A DNA stretch of 64,000 nt from Molossus alvarezi (GCA_037176705.1 CM073905.1:28676986-28740985); one strand, 5' to 3'. Positions 10,389 through 21,885 are shown, counted from the stretch's first letter. The notes: a model not told the origin generated them from the letters alone. Numbers and translations: made by a program.

Positions 10389-11081
10389 AAAGTTTGGCAG
10401 TTTCTTATTAAGTTAAATATACACTTACCATATGATTCAGAAAGTCCACTCCTAGCTATTTACCTGAAGTACATATGTCTATACAAGGACCTTTATGTGA
10501 GATTCATAGCTGCTTTATTCACAATACCCTACACTGGAAACAACCCAAATGTCGTTCAACAGGAGAATGACATCAAGGACTTGTGCTGTATCTACACAGA
10601 ATACTACTAAGCAATAAAAAAGAAAGAATTTCCAATACATTTAACAATGTAGACGAACCTCATAAACATTCTTGTTCAACAAAAGCAGCCAGTCACAGAA
10701 TAGAACATTCTGTCTGGTTTCATTTCTATGGAGTTCTAGAACAAACAAAGTAATAGTGACAGAAAGCAGATCAGTGACTTCCTGGAGCAGGGCCCAGGAG
10801 GATCGATGGCAAAAGGGGGCGGGGCAGTGGGGAAGGATGAAAATGTTCTCTGTCTCCATTGGAGTGTTTTTCTATTGTATGTATATTATACCCCAATAAA
10901 ACTGATGTTTAAAATAGTAACCACCTAGGTTCAATTCCTGGATTTGCCCCTTACTAACTGTAATATTAGGTAAGTTATTTCACTTTTCTGTGCCTTATTT
11001 CCTCACAGAAAAGTGAGAATAAGAATAATAATATTTCCTAAAAAAAATTTTTTAGATAAATACATACACAACTGTGGGGAA

Positions 11082-11086
<5 letters not shown>

Positions 11087-11115
<29 letters not shown>

Positions 11116-11180
11116 CCCTCATTGTTTTGGTATTTTTGTTTGTTGTTGTTATTTATTTAATTAATTAATTATTTTGTTGC
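11087..11180 (+). repeat. Simple repeats (aat)n and (attt)n
   Basis: About 24 bp of aat units, then an attt/aatt-rich run up to the next SINE. Confidence 0.75.
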
Positions 11181-11183
11181 TGT

Positions 11184-11418
11184 TAATCCTCACCTGAGGA
11201 TTTTTTCCATTGATTTTTAGAGAGAGAGAGGAAGGAAGGGAGGGAGAGAGGAACATCGATGTGAGAGAGACACATCGGTTGGTTCCCTTCCACACATGCC
11301 CAGACCAAGACTGGCGATGGAGTCTGCAACCCGGGTATGTGCCCTTGACAGTAATGGAACCTGCGACCCTTCAGTGCATGGGTTGACACTCTAACCACTG
11401 TGCCACACCAGCCAGGGC
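11184..11418 (-). mobile_element. VES SINE
   Basis: Reverse-oriented; tail aatcctcacctgaggat at left and head gtgccacaccagccagggc at right. Confidence 0.87.
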
Positions 11419-11479
11419 TACTGTTGTTGCTTTTAGATAACCTCATCGGATTTTTGAAAGGATTAAATGAGCAAATGTA

Positions 11480-11955
11480 TTATTACAAACTGTGGTAGCC
11501 CATCTCCAGCGTTCCCTGCAACCTGGAATTCCTGACCCCCTCTAGCCCCCTCCATGCTGAATAGACTGACCTGTGTGACCTATAGGATATTGTCGAACCG
11601 GTGGTCTGCGGTTTTGAGACTAGGTCAGAAAACACATTGAGCCAGCCACCACGTCACGAGGACTTTCAGCAGCTGCAGGGAGAGGTCTGGATGGCAAGGA
11701 ACCAAGGCCTCCTGCCAACAACCAGCGCCAGCTGGCCAACCCTGGAAGTGTGCCAGGTGGGTCCCTCATTCCAGTCAAGCCTGTAGAAGATTGATTGACA
11801 GCTTGACTGGAACCTCAGGAGAGACTCAGCTAGAATCACCCAGCTGAGCTGCTCCCAATTCTTAACCCACAGAAACTGAGAGGTAATAAATGTTTATCGT
11901 TCCAAGCCACTAAGTTTTGGGGGGTAATTTGCTACATAGCCATACATAACTAATA
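11480..11955 (+). mobile_element. MLT1-type (ERVL-MaLR) solo LTR fragment
   Basis: The 3' end reads ttccaagccactaagttttg, then a 'taatttgctacatagccatac ataactaat' type ending, diagnostic of MLT1/MST LTRs. No internal viral genes are present. It is an old, decayed solo LTR. Confidence 0.65.
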
Positions 11956-13734
11956 GAAGCCCTGACGATAGTAGCTAACACTTACTGAGCTTTTATCGTG
12001 TGACCTATTAGGATTAGTTGTAATTGACAAGCCGAATTTCCGTTAAAAACCACTCACCTCCCTTTCCACCTTGCTCTGTGCCCAAGGAGACTGACCTGTC
12101 AGACTCAACAGTCTCCCATGTTTTCTGGCTTCTGATCAGGTTTGGCCCCCAGGAGGAGATGAAAGAGACAAGGAAGAGGAAGGTCATGATATTGATTCCT
12201 CCTCTCTCTCCCTGCAGAACACCTCAGATGGGCTGTGTCCCTCAACAGAAGGTCACAGCATCTCTTGCGGTGGCTCTGTCCGCACAACTCCTGCGTAGTG
12301 AAACTGCTCCCTCAGCCCTCCCACTACAACTAGCCCAGCTCTGCACCCGCGTGATTTCCCGACACCCTGCTCACACCTAAATAAGTCCCTTTATTCGCCC
12401 TTTCTCTAGCTACCCAATTTGAGCACGCCATCTGTTTCCTGACTGGCCACCCTAATTAAGATCCCCTGCTTTAGAGAAGGATGCAGAAATTCAAAGAGAA
12501 GCAGAGAGATGACTCAGAAACAAATGGAAAAGCGAGAGAGACCACCTAGAGGTGTGCTCTGCAGGTACAGGGCACTCAGATGCTTGTTGAATGTCCGAAT
12601 CAATGAATGAATGAATAATGAACACACGAATGACTCTGTGGGCACCGGGGAGAAGCCATTTGCCCTACTTCCTTGGAGGTGGTAGGTGCTAGAACAGGAT
12701 GTCAGCATCTCAACTACTTCAACCAGACAAGTAATGACCAGCCCCCGACTGTGCGGAGCTGGCTCCGGAAAGTCGTGCGCTGGGAGGATTAACACACAGT
12801 CTGGGACACCAAGGAAGCAGCCCCCCACCTCAGTGAGAGATTCCAGAGTTATTTTGGAAAAGCAAGGCCTGCGGGCGGCCCTGGCAGAGTGCAGAGCTGG
12901 AAGGGAGAACCAGGAGCAGAGAGAACAGACAGCTAGAGCAGAACCCACGCCCCGTCCCTGTGACGTCAGCCCCCCACACTGCGATATGACACGGTGGCAT
13001 AAGGGGAGGCATCCTGCATCCCCTCGGGAATTTTTACTGAGGTAAATATATGTACCATAAAATTATCCTTGGGAATTTTGGGCTGCTCCCCACTGTAGGC
13101 TGAATGACACTGGGGACTGGAGTCCAACAGGAACAGGGGACGGCCAAAAATATCTATGTCGAAATGGTGTATGAGATTTCGCTCAAGTCTGGAAAAATCC
13201 TGAAATTGAAGGGAGGGTCACTGCTGTGAGGCAAAGTTGGGGGTCAAGAATTAGGAAGAAGTTGACACCCCCCCGTCTTGGGAAGGCAGAAGAGGCTGTG
13301 GGAGGAGGGGAGCGGAGAGCAGGGGCTGGGCTGGGGTCTGTGCTGAGGGCTGCAGGCACAGAAGTGAGCAGTCAGGAGGCATCTAATGAACCGTGCAGTT
13401 GACTGGAGAGGTGCTCACATCTGGGTGGGAGGGTCAGAGGCAGTCAGAGGGAGCCATCAAATCCCCAAAATAGCTCCTGCTTTTGCAGGAAGACTCTGAA
13501 ACTAATCAAGGTGGGGATCATCTGAAAATCCATCAGGGAGAGGTTGCTGAGAGCCCTTGTCTCGAAGCAGGAATTGGAGGGAAGGAAAATGAACAGATGA
13601 TGTGGTTTGCAGGGAGGGGCTGCTGTCCTGCAAGATGGTGCCGTCATGAAGGTGAAGTCTTCCCAGCACTTTAACCAGAGGGGTACCGGCATCTACCATC
13701 TGTTGAGTGCCTACTGGGTGCCCAGCCCTGGAGC
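11956..13734. other. Intergenic stretch without recognised genes
   Basis: 12,000-12,470 ends in an LTR-like polyadenylation-region text (aataagtccctttattcgcc). A perfect CRE palindrome TGACGTCA lies at 12961-12968. Short frames here (up to 144 codons) show no known domain and look like chance. Confidence 0.4.
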
Positions 13735-13925
13735 ATAATACGGCTAAGAATGTGAGCTCTGAAATCAGCCTGTCTGGATTTAAATCCCTGCTCTATTCCT
13801 TGCTGGCTGTGTGATCTTGGACAAGTCTCTTTTCTCCACTCTATGCCTCAGTTTCCTTATCTGGAAAATGGGGATAAAATGCATGTCTGCCCCCTAGGGT
13901 AGTTGAGAATAAGTGCTCAATGCAC
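13735..13925 (+). mobile_element. MIR
   Basis: gctgtgtgatcttggacaag, cctcagtttccttatctgga and aaaatggggataaaatgcat. Confidence 0.8.
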
Positions 13926-14282
13926 GAGAACTTTTCATAGGAATGTTCCCAGCACCCTGGAGAAGGGGAGGTAGGTAGGTTTCCATCTCTTCATCTTCTA
14001 GGGGAGTAAACTGAGGTTCAGAGAGCCCAAGGCCACATGATTAATAATAAGTGGAAGTGTCAGGAGCCCAACTCAGGTCAGTCTAAGTCAGAAGCATGTC
14101 CATTCACTAGGTCTGGTGCCTTGGCCCCTCCTCAGTTGAACAGGAAGGGCAGTAACTCACAGGCCGGGCTCTGCCCCTCACCTAGCCCCTCTCTCCAGGG
14201 CCCACGCAGGGAGGTAGATCCAGCGTGGACATTGGAAACAGCCTCCAGGTGAGCCATATGGGGTCCAGTGGGAAGAACGTGG

Positions 14283-14303
14283 CCCCAACCCTAACCCTAA
14301 CCC
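14283..14303 (+). repeat. Short telomere-like repeat (CCCTAA)n
   Basis: Two and a half CCCTAA-type units (caaccctaaccctaaccct). Possibly chance or a short interstitial telomeric block. Confidence 0.6.
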
Positions 14304-14584
14304 TCTCTGGGCTTCAGTTTCTCCAACTGCAGAACAACGGGGTGGTAACAGGTGATAATAACCCTGGAAAGTCTAAATTCTCACTCACTGTTCTCTGTGG
14401 GTGCCTGGTGCAGGAGGAGGAGGGGACCAGGCGGCTGCGAGACAACCTTCCCTTCATTGTCCCCTCCCTTCCCCTGGGAGACGGGTCCAGGCAAAGGGAA
14501 CAGCAAATGCAAAGGCCAGGAAGGGAGAGCAAGTACAGCATGTTTGAGGAGCTGCAAACAGAAGAATCTAGTAGCCTGGTTTAT

Positions 14585-14780
14585 TCATCCATTTGATTAT
14601 TGAACCAACGTTTATACTGGGGGCCAGGCACTGTTCTGGGTACGGGGGACACAGCAGTGAACAACACAGACAAAACCACCATCCTCAGGGGGCTCACATT
14701 CTAACCGGGGTAAATGGAACGACCAAGCAAACCAGGATAAGTTCAGAATGACGTGAGTCCTATGTGGCGAACAGAAAATA
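14585..14780 (+). mobile_element. L2 3' fragment
   Basis: ggccaggcactgttctgggt, then acacagcagtgaacaacaca, is a well-kept L2 3' segment. Confidence 0.65.
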
Positions 14781-14789
14781 TTTATAAAC

Positions 14790-15000
14790 CATCTACCCGG
14801 GGCCGAGCATTGTTAACAGGTGTTCAATAATTTCATCCTGACTACAACCCTATGACATAGGTGCTAATATCATCACCCTCCTTGACAGCTGAGGAAACTG
14901 GCACAGGGGGGTTAAGTAACTTGCCCAATGTTACCCAGCTAGGAAGCAGCAGAACTGAGATTCAAACCCAGGCCATCTGGTCCACTGTGCTGGCTTGTGG
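14790..15000 (+). mobile_element. MIR-like
   Basis: aggtgctaatatcatcaccc, gctgaggaaactggcacagg and gtaacttgcccaatgttacc. Confidence 0.65.
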
Positions 15001-15024
15001 GGAGAGCATTAAACAGGGCAATCT

Positions 15025-15270
15025 GGCCCTGGCCAGTTTTGCTCAGTGGTTAAGAGTGTTGGCCTGCAGACCAGAGAGATCCGGGTTCGGTTTCCGCTAA
15101 GGGCACATACCTCGGTTGCAGTTTGTCCCCGGCCCCAGCTGGGGTCGTGTGGGTGGCAACCAGTCAATGTGTCCCTTTCACGTCAGTGTCTCTCTCTCTC
15201 TCTTCCCCCTTCTCTCTCTCCCTCTCCATCTGAAGATAAATGCAAAAATGTCCTCGGGTGAGGATAAAAG
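15025..15270 (+). mobile_element. VES SINE, type A
   Basis: Head ccctggccagttttgctcag, tail gtcctcgggtgaggat, followed by a microsatellite. Confidence 0.88.
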
Positions 15271-15275
15271 AAAAA

Positions 15276-15342
15276 AATATATATATATATACACACATAC
15301 ACACACACACACAAACATATACACACACACATATATAAAATA
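15276..15342 (+). repeat. (TA)n/(CA)n microsatellite grown from a SINE tail
   Basis: About 65 bp of ta and ca dinucleotides directly following the A-rich tail of the SINE. Confidence 0.85.
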
Positions 15343-15344
15343 AA

Positions 15345-15515
15345 TAAGGCAATTTGTTCAGGGAAGAACACTCTAAAGAGGTGACATTTGAACTGAGACA
15401 CATAAGATGTCATCCAGCCATGGGAAGCCCAGGAGGCAGAAGGTTCCAGATGGAGGGAACATTGAGTGCAATGGCCCTGAGGAGCTTGACAGATTGGGAG
15501 AAAAGCAAGTGGCCA
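15345..15515 (+). mobile_element. L2 3' fragment
   Basis: aagaggtgacatttgaactg and atggccctgaggagcttgac fit the L2 3' end. The piece continues to about 15,640 in weaker form. Confidence 0.5.
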
Positions 15516-15679
15516 GTTTTAACCAGAGCAGAGCAACAGAAGAGGTCAGAGGAGTGGAGGCCAGACATGTGGGAACAGAGAGGAGACTCAAGAAATGCTC
15601 CCAGGATCCTCCTAGGGACGCCCCAGGCTTCAGTGCAGTCCCAGGCCAGTGAGGGGTGGGGGTGTTCGTCAACCTGGTT

Positions 15680-15870
15680 TAATCCTACAGGCCTGCATTA
15701 GAATCCAGATTCTATCCCTGTGGACTCATGGGCAAGTGGCTTCACCCCGCTAGGCCTCAATTTCCTTATCTGGAAAATGGGGAAAATAATAATCCTACCT
15801 CGTAAGGTTGCTGTAAGTGTTAAATATAACTTGCCTGAAAGGGAGATTTCTGGGAGCTGGAAATGGTCTA
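15680..15870 (+). mobile_element. MIR
   Basis: ctcatgggcaagtggcttca, cctcaatttccttatctgga and aaaatggggaaaataataat. Confidence 0.75.
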
Positions 15871-16013
15871 CATCTTTACCTGGAAGGTGGTATATATAAA
15901 ATTTACAGTTGTGAGTAAACAAAGTGCAGTTTATTCTTGTAATTATTATTTATTAATAATTGTAATGTTTTTCATATAGACAACTATAAACCTACTTTGT
16001 TGTTGTTGTTATT

Positions 16014-16260
16014 AGTCCTCACCCGAGGACATGTTTCCATTGATTTTTTAGATAGAGTAGGAGGGAGGGAAAGAGAGAGAGAGAGAGAAACATCTATGTG
16101 AGAGAGACACATCGATTGGCTGCCTCCCTCCCGCACAAACCCTGACTGGGGCAGGGGATGGAACCTGCAACCCAGGTACTACCCTTGACCGGGAATCAAA
16201 CCTGTGACCCTTTGATCTACAAGCCGACGCTCTAACCTCTGAGCCAAACTGGCCAGGGCT
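16014..16260 (-). mobile_element. VES SINE, type A-like
   Basis: agtcctcacccgaggacatg at left; head gagccaaactggccagggct at right. Confidence 0.88.
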
Positions 16261-16261
16261 T

Positions 16262-17110
16262 TCAACCTACTTTTGCCAAACACTGTATATCTGATCTAGC
16301 ATTCAGAATACATAAAGAACTCTTACAACTCAACAACAGAAAGACAAACACCCCGACTGAATGACAGGCAAAGAAGATATACAAATCGTCAAAAAACACA
16401 TGAAAAGATTTTCAACATTATTGGTAGTTAGGCAAATGCAAATCAAAACCACAGTGAGATAGCACCTCACATCTACTAGAATGGCTTTAATTTAAAAACA
16501 AAAAACAAAACAGAAAATAATAAGTGTTGACAAGGATGTAGAAAAATAGGAACCCTGTATATTGCTGGTTGGGAGTGTAAAATGGCATAGCCATTATGGG
16601 AAGCAGTTCGGTGGTTACTAAAAAAGTTAAACACAGAATTCTCATGTGACCTAGCAATTCCGCTCCTAGGTATATGTACCCAAAAGTATTAAATGTCACA
16701 GCAGCACTATTCACAATAGCCAAAAGGTGGAAACAACCCAAATGTCTATTAACAGATGAATGAATAAATGAACTGTGGTCTATCCATATAATGGAATATT
16801 ATTCAGCCATAAAAAGAAATAAATAACTGAAACATGCTACAACTTGGATGAACCTTGAAAACGTGATGCTGGGTGAAAGAAGCCAGACCCAAAAGGTCAC
16901 ATAGTATATGATTCCTTTTATATGAAATGTCCAGAACAGGCAAATCTATAGAGACAGAAAGCAGGTTGCCAGGGGCTGAGGAGAGATGGAATGGGAGGGA
17001 ATACATAATGGGTATGGAGTGTTCTGATGAGGTGATAAAAAAGTCGAAAATAGGGAGAAGTGTTGGTCACACAACACTGTGAATGCACTCAATGCCACTC
17101 AATTGTATAT
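16262..17110 (+). mobile_element. L1M 3' end fragment
   Basis: About 850 bp of old L1 3' sequence: gcagcactattcacaatagc near 16,700, an attattcagccataaaaaga stretch near 16,800 and a final ORF-less tail. It is broken by many changes and has no intact frame. Confidence 0.7.
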
Positions 17111-17149
17111 ATAATATGCACAGCATCAGCATCATCACCAAAGAGATAG

Positions 17150-17575
17150 CACTTATTGCCCCTCCCCTTGAAACAGGCTGGTCCTGGGACTGGCTGGCTT
17201 TGACCATTAGGATGCAACAGAAGTGATGTTCTGGGACTTCTGAGCCCAGGCCTTATTATTAAGCAGGTCAGTTTCTGGAAGCGAGCTGCTAGGTTCCGAG
17301 AAGCCCCAGCCCCATGGAGACGCCATGGGAGGTGAACTGAAGTCCCCCAACCAACGGCCCCAGCTAAGCTTCCAGCTGCCAGCCAGCACCCACTGCCAGC
17401 CATGTGGGTGTGGCCATTTCAGAAACTTCCAGCCATCCCAGTGGCCCTAGCTGACTGACAGCACATGAAATAGAACTGCCTTGTCACCTGACTGAATCAT
17501 GAAAAATAAGTTGTTTTAAGCCACAAAGTTTGGAGAGATTTATCACACAGCAATACATAACCAATTCTACCTCTA
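17150..17575 (+). mobile_element. MLT1-type (ERVL-MaLR) solo LTR fragment
   Basis: Ends with taagccacaaagtttgg and acagcaatacataaccaatt, like the LTR at 11,480. The middle contains gcaacagaagtgatgttctg, typical of this LTR group. No coding content. Confidence 0.6.
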
Positions 17576-18095
17576 AAAACTTCACAAAGCTGCCCATTTC
17601 TCCCCAGTACCCTCATCCAAGTCTCCCTTCTCCCTCCAGGCAACAACCTACTCACCTTCAGTCCAGCCTCCCGAGGTCTATGCTCCCCCAACCCTTCTAG
17701 CCCCTGATCTCATTATCTCAGCCCTCCAGATAGTGTCCAAGCCCCTTAGTGTGGTCATCAAGACCCTGAATGACCTGTCCCTATCTATCTCTGCAGCCCA
17801 GGGCCCCTCACCCACACCTTAGCCCCTATTACTCACAGTTCCTGGAACTCAGCACCTGCTCTTAACACAAGGTATCCTTCTGTGTAAAACACTGTTTCCT
17901 ACCACCTCTCTCTCTCCTGGCTAACTCTCCTTTGAGCCTAAACTCAGACATCACTTCCTCCAGGAAGCCTTCCCTGACCCTCCAAGCTAAGTTAGGTACT
18001 TCCTCTGTGCACCCTCTTGCCCCCATTCTTCCCCTCATCACAGTAGCTGCCCCTGAATTCCTCTTGTCTCTCACCACACCGTGAGCAATTTTAGG
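17576..18095 (-). mobile_element. L2 fragment, minus orientation
   Basis: agacatcacttcctccagga and agccttccctgaccctccaa are the reverse of the L2 3' consensus. Upstream text (tcaagaccctgaatgacctg) continues it. Confidence 0.6.
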
Positions 18096-18411
18096 GCAAG
18101 AATGAAGTCCTCTCTGTGTTCTCAGAGCTTAGTACAGGCCTGGCACATAATAGGCACTCAAGGAAATCCAGAGGAGCAGAGGTGGGAATTCAGTAGTGAA
18201 GGCTGACATGGGACTGGTGTGTGGGGTTTGGGGTGATAAATGTCAAGGCTGGGAATGTGGAGCCTCCATGTGCCCAACACTTTCTACCCAACCCCTGGAC
18301 TGCACCAACTGAATGACTTGTCCATCTCCCCAGAAGAATGACAGTGTCATGCAGTGGTCACTTGCATGAGCTGTGCAGTCAAGCTGCCAGGGTTTAAAAT
18401 CCTGGCTCTGC

Positions 18412-18583
18412 CCAGCTGGTGTGGCTCAGTGGATTGAGCATCTTCCCATGGACTGAGAGGTCGGGGCACATGCCCAGGTTGTGGGCTCGATCCCCAGTGG
18501 GGGGGCATGCAGGAGGCATCCAATCCATGTTTCTCTCTCACATCCATGTTTCTCTCTCTCTTCCTCTCTAAAAAAATCAATAA
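18412..18583 (+). mobile_element. VES SINE, type B
   Basis: Head cagctggtgtggctcagtgg, tail ctaaaaaaatcaataaag. A type A SINE follows directly, and the target duplication (aaaatcctgg) flanks the pair. Confidence 0.85.
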
Positions 18584-18830
18584 AGCCCTGGTCGGTTTGG
18601 CTAGCGGTTAGAGTGTCGGCCTGCGGTCCTGAGAGACCCGGGTTCGGTTCCCGCTAAGGGCTCGTACCTCGGTTGCAGTTTGTCCCCGGCCCTGGTCGGT
18701 TGTGCGGGTGGCGGCCACTCAACGTGTTCCTTTCACATCGATGTTTCTCTCTCTCTGTTCCTCTCTCTCCCTTCCACTCTACCTGAACAAAAAATGGAAA
18801 AATGTCCTCCGGTGAGGATAAAAAATAAAA
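18584..18830 (+). mobile_element. VES SINE, type A, in the tail of the previous SINE
   Basis: Starts agccctggtcggtttgg right after the aataaa tail of the type B copy. It ends tcctccggtgaggat, then (aaat)n. Confidence 0.88.
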
Positions 18831-19028
18831 AAATAAAATAAAAATAAAAAAATAAATAAATCAATAAATACATATTTAAATAAATAAAATAAAATCCTGG
18901 TTCTGCTACCTCCTGGCTGTGTGACCCTCTGAGCCTCACTCCCCTCATCTATAAACAGAGCATGAGGATGGCTCCTCATAGGCCATCATAAAGTATAAAT
19001 GAGATATGCAGATAAAAATGCTTAGTAC

Positions 19029-19268
19029 AGCCCTGGCCAGTTTGGCTCAGCGGGGTTAGCCCGCAGACCAATGAGTCGCGGGTTTGATTCCGGTCAAGGG
19101 TATGTACCTCAGTTGCGATTTGTCCCCGACCCTGGTTGGGGTTGTGCGGGAGGTAGCCACTCGATGTGTCCCTCGCATGTCGACATTTCTCTCTCTCTCC
19201 TTCCCTTCCACTCTATCTGAAGATAAATAGAAAAGTGTCCTCGGGTGAGGATTTAAAAAAAAAAAAAT
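19029..19268 (+). mobile_element. VES SINE, type A with small head deletion
   Basis: Target duplication tgcttagtaca on both sides; the A-box to anticodon region is shortened (cagcggggttagcccgc). Confidence 0.85.
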
Positions 19269-19439
19269 TGCTTAGTACAATAGCTGGCACAGGGCAGACT
19301 CCCTGAAATGTCAACTGGTCTCTTCTTGCCTCGCTGTGAGCTACACTGACCCAGGCCTAGCACTGCGCCTGGCACATGGCAAGTGTTCAGCCAATGCTTT
19401 GCCTGAGGCGTGAACGAGTGAGGAATCTGGTAAGAAAAT

Positions 19440-19625
19440 GGTAATAATCATAACAGCACTCAAGTACCAACTCATTCAATCTTCACAACCAACTAAAGGA
19501 GGTGGGTACTATTATTGTGCCCATTTTACAGATAATGAAATTGAGGCCTGAGAGCATGCAGATCATAAGTAGTGGAGGCTGGATTTCAGCCCAGTCTGAG
19601 TCCTTTAACCCTTTATCCACCACCC
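19440..19625 (+). mobile_element. MIR-like
   Basis: gtgggtactattattgtgcc, attttacagataatgaaatt and agcccagtctgagtccttta. Confidence 0.65.
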
Positions 19626-20394
19626 TATACTGCCTCTCAAAGCCCCAAGGCCTGCCTCTCCTGTTAGCTTGGCTTCTAATGAGCTTTGTGAACCAGCACA
19701 TGGACCTCTCTCTGGGCCTCAGTTTGCCTACCTGCCAAGAGAGGACTGTAGGAGTGTTGAAAGGCACTTCCAGTTGACCTAAGAATCCAGATCCTGGCTG
19801 GTATCTGGCCAGTGCCAGTGACCTGCTAACCAACCAGCCCCAACTGGGGCAACACTTTCCATGGGCTGGACTGTCACAGGTTAAATCACAGCATATTGAC
19901 AGATGTACTACCCCCCCCCCACATTGGGGGAAATCTGGCCTATAGCTTTTCCCAGCCTCCTCCCCCCAGGTCCCCTAAAGGAAGCTGAGGCGGCCACCCC
20001 CAGATGTCTATTCCTGTCCCTGGCCCAGCGTGGTGCTGGGGAAGCAACAGCTATTTTGAGCCCCTTCTCTCTCCAAGCATGAGCGGTGGGAAGGCGCTGG
20101 GAACATCCCGAACTGGGAGGCCGCCCATCGCAGCCTCCCTCTGGATCTGGGCCACACCAGCCCTGCGGCTCTGCCCATTTTTCCAGCTCTGGTGATGTGA
20201 TCAGTTCTGATCACAACCACCACACTGAGATAACCCAGGAGAACCGATTCCAAAGGACTTCTGCTTGAGGCTGGAGCACAGGATAACTGGGCTTTGCCCT
20301 TCTGGGAGAAAACTGGAGTAGCCACAGCTGGACTCACCAGCTAGGAGGAGGACCTGGTCTGAGCTTGAAATTGGAGAAGATAATGTTCAGGACA
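19626..20394. other. Intergenic, no gene seen
   Basis: Unique-looking sequence. Short frames on both strands lack known domains; a 10-base C run ends at about 19,920. Confidence 0.4.
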
Positions 20395-20610
20395 ATGCTA
20401 TAAAAATGCCTAACATTTCTTGAGCACTCAGGATGAGGCAAGCCCTGTTCGAAGCACTTGACATGGAGATGTCATTTAATCCTCACAGAGAGGAGACTGA
20501 GGTTCAGAGAGGAGAACTGATTTACTCATAGCTGATGAGTGGCTGAATCAGAACTTGAGCCAGGCAAGCTGGCTCCAGAGTCAGCCTTAACCACTTTCCT
20601 CTGAACCTTC
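20395..20610 (+). mobile_element. MIR-like
   Basis: aacatttcttgagcactcag, gagactgaggttcagagagg and aacttgagccaggcaagctg. Confidence 0.6.
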
Positions 20611-20629
20611 CAAGCCCAGGAGGCTAATA

Positions 20630-20830
20630 TAAATTAGGGGCATGAACATTGGCTTAAGAGTCAGTCACCCTTTGCCATTCCAAAGTATGTGGCCTGGCCA
20701 GACCACCTGGGTGAGCTCAGCTTCCTCACCTGTAAAATGAAGATAATGATAGTACCCACTTCCGGGATAAAGGCAAGGATTACTAATAACATACATTGGG
20801 GTCTGGGGCTCAGTAACTCTAAATGATAAA
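20630..20830 (+). mobile_element. MIR-like
   Basis: ggcttaagagtcagtcaccc and cctcacctgtaaaatgaaga. Confidence 0.6.
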
Positions 20831-21214
20831 ACTAACATATGCACATGGTAAAATAAAATAATTCAAAAGGGGACACAGTAAAAAGTGAGTGCCCCCTCCT
20901 ATTTCACACCTTTAACTCCTCTCACCAGAGGTAACCACCATCAACAACTTTTGTATCACTTTTTGGAAATTTTCCATGCACATAAAGACAGAGAAGCTGT
21001 CTAGGATTCTGGTTAAAGACATAGACTGCCTGGTCCAAATCCTGGCTCTGCAGCTTACTAGCTATGTGAAGCTGCCTTTTGCCATCACAAACATTGCTGT
21101 GAGACACATCCTGTTCACCTGTCATTTGGCACAAGTGCAAGAATCTCTGTGGGGTAAATTCCTGGCGGAGAAATTGCTGGGTCAAACTGTAGTGCCCTTG
21201 TAATTTCAATTAAT

Positions 21215-21600
21215 ATTTGGATGAGCAAATCCTCGCAGCAGGGAGGGAAGGGGAAAAGGGTCCACATAGCAGGGAGGACGAGGCAGGAGTGAAATGCGAT
21301 GTTTTGACTCTGAGGTCCAGGAAGGGCCATGTCTGCCCAGCAACCTGGAGGATGTGGCAGCTCCCCAGGCCCCTGGCCAGGCAGAGAGAGGGTTTAATTT
21401 TATCCAGATTGTCCCCATAAAAGCTTTACAGGGAATTGGTTGATTGGATTAGAGGAGCAGGAGCCCCTAATGAGCAGCAGCTGCTTAACAAAATGCTAGA
21501 GCAGTCACACTTTTCTTTTGCCACCATCCACCATGGCAGCATCCAGGCTCTGAGAGGGACCCCATAGATGCCAAAGGCATCTTTGAATCGCACCCCAATT
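21215..21600. other. Non-repeat stretch, possible conserved regulatory element
   Basis: Dense binding-site-like words: gattggattag (about 21,443) and gcagcagctgctt with a central CAGCTG E-box (about 21,475-21,487). No gene. Confidence 0.3.
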
Positions 21601-21669
21601 GAATTTGCCTTCTTTGAACATCCTTCTAGGTCCCAGACATCCCAGAAGAGGTAGAGAGCAAGGGATTAA

Positions 21670-21885
21670 GAGCACAAATTTGGGGGGGAGTCAGGTTTTT
21701 TGTAGATTGAAATTACTGTGTGACCTTGGGCAAGTCTTTTCCCTCCCTGAGCCTCAGAGAATAATGGAACTTGCCCTCAGGGGGTTGCTGTGCAGAGTAA
21801 ATGAAGTCAAACATATAAAGTGTTTAGTTCAGTGCCTGGCACATAGTAAGAGGCTAATAAATAGTAGCCCATTAGATAAAGATGA
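21670..21885 (+). mobile_element. MIR
   Basis: tgtgaccttgggcaagtctt, then agtgcctggcacatagtaag and ctaataaatagtagcc. Confidence 0.75.

Larger units (their letters stand above)
7545..10915 (+). mobile_element. L1M ORF2 3' part and 3' end, split by six later insertions
   Basis: L1 ORF2-derived pieces appear in order at 7545-7900, 8165-8210, 8323-8348, 9077-9340, 9565-9695, 9958-10142 and 10395-10915. The recognisable ORF2 C-terminal stretch is TLYTKTNSKWIKELN (around 9185-9240). The element ends near aataaaactgatg at about 10,905. Later insertions are type A SINEs (7906, 9699, 10144), a head-only SINE (8211), a retro-insert (8349) and a type B SINE (9346). Confidence 0.75.
18345..19025 (+). 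mobile_element. MIR split by two SINEs
   Basis: Pieces 18345-18411 and 18890-19025 (ctggctgtgtgaccctctga); the pair of VES copies at 18412-18830 interrupts it. Confidence 0.65.

Noticed and set aside
12024..12380. 118-codon plus-strand open frame
   Set aside because: The frame runs into LTR-like polyadenylation-region text and has no similarity I recognise.
12514..12948. 144-codon minus-strand open frame
   Set aside because: No recognisable domain, no splice or promoter context, and composition like surrounding DNA; probably chance.
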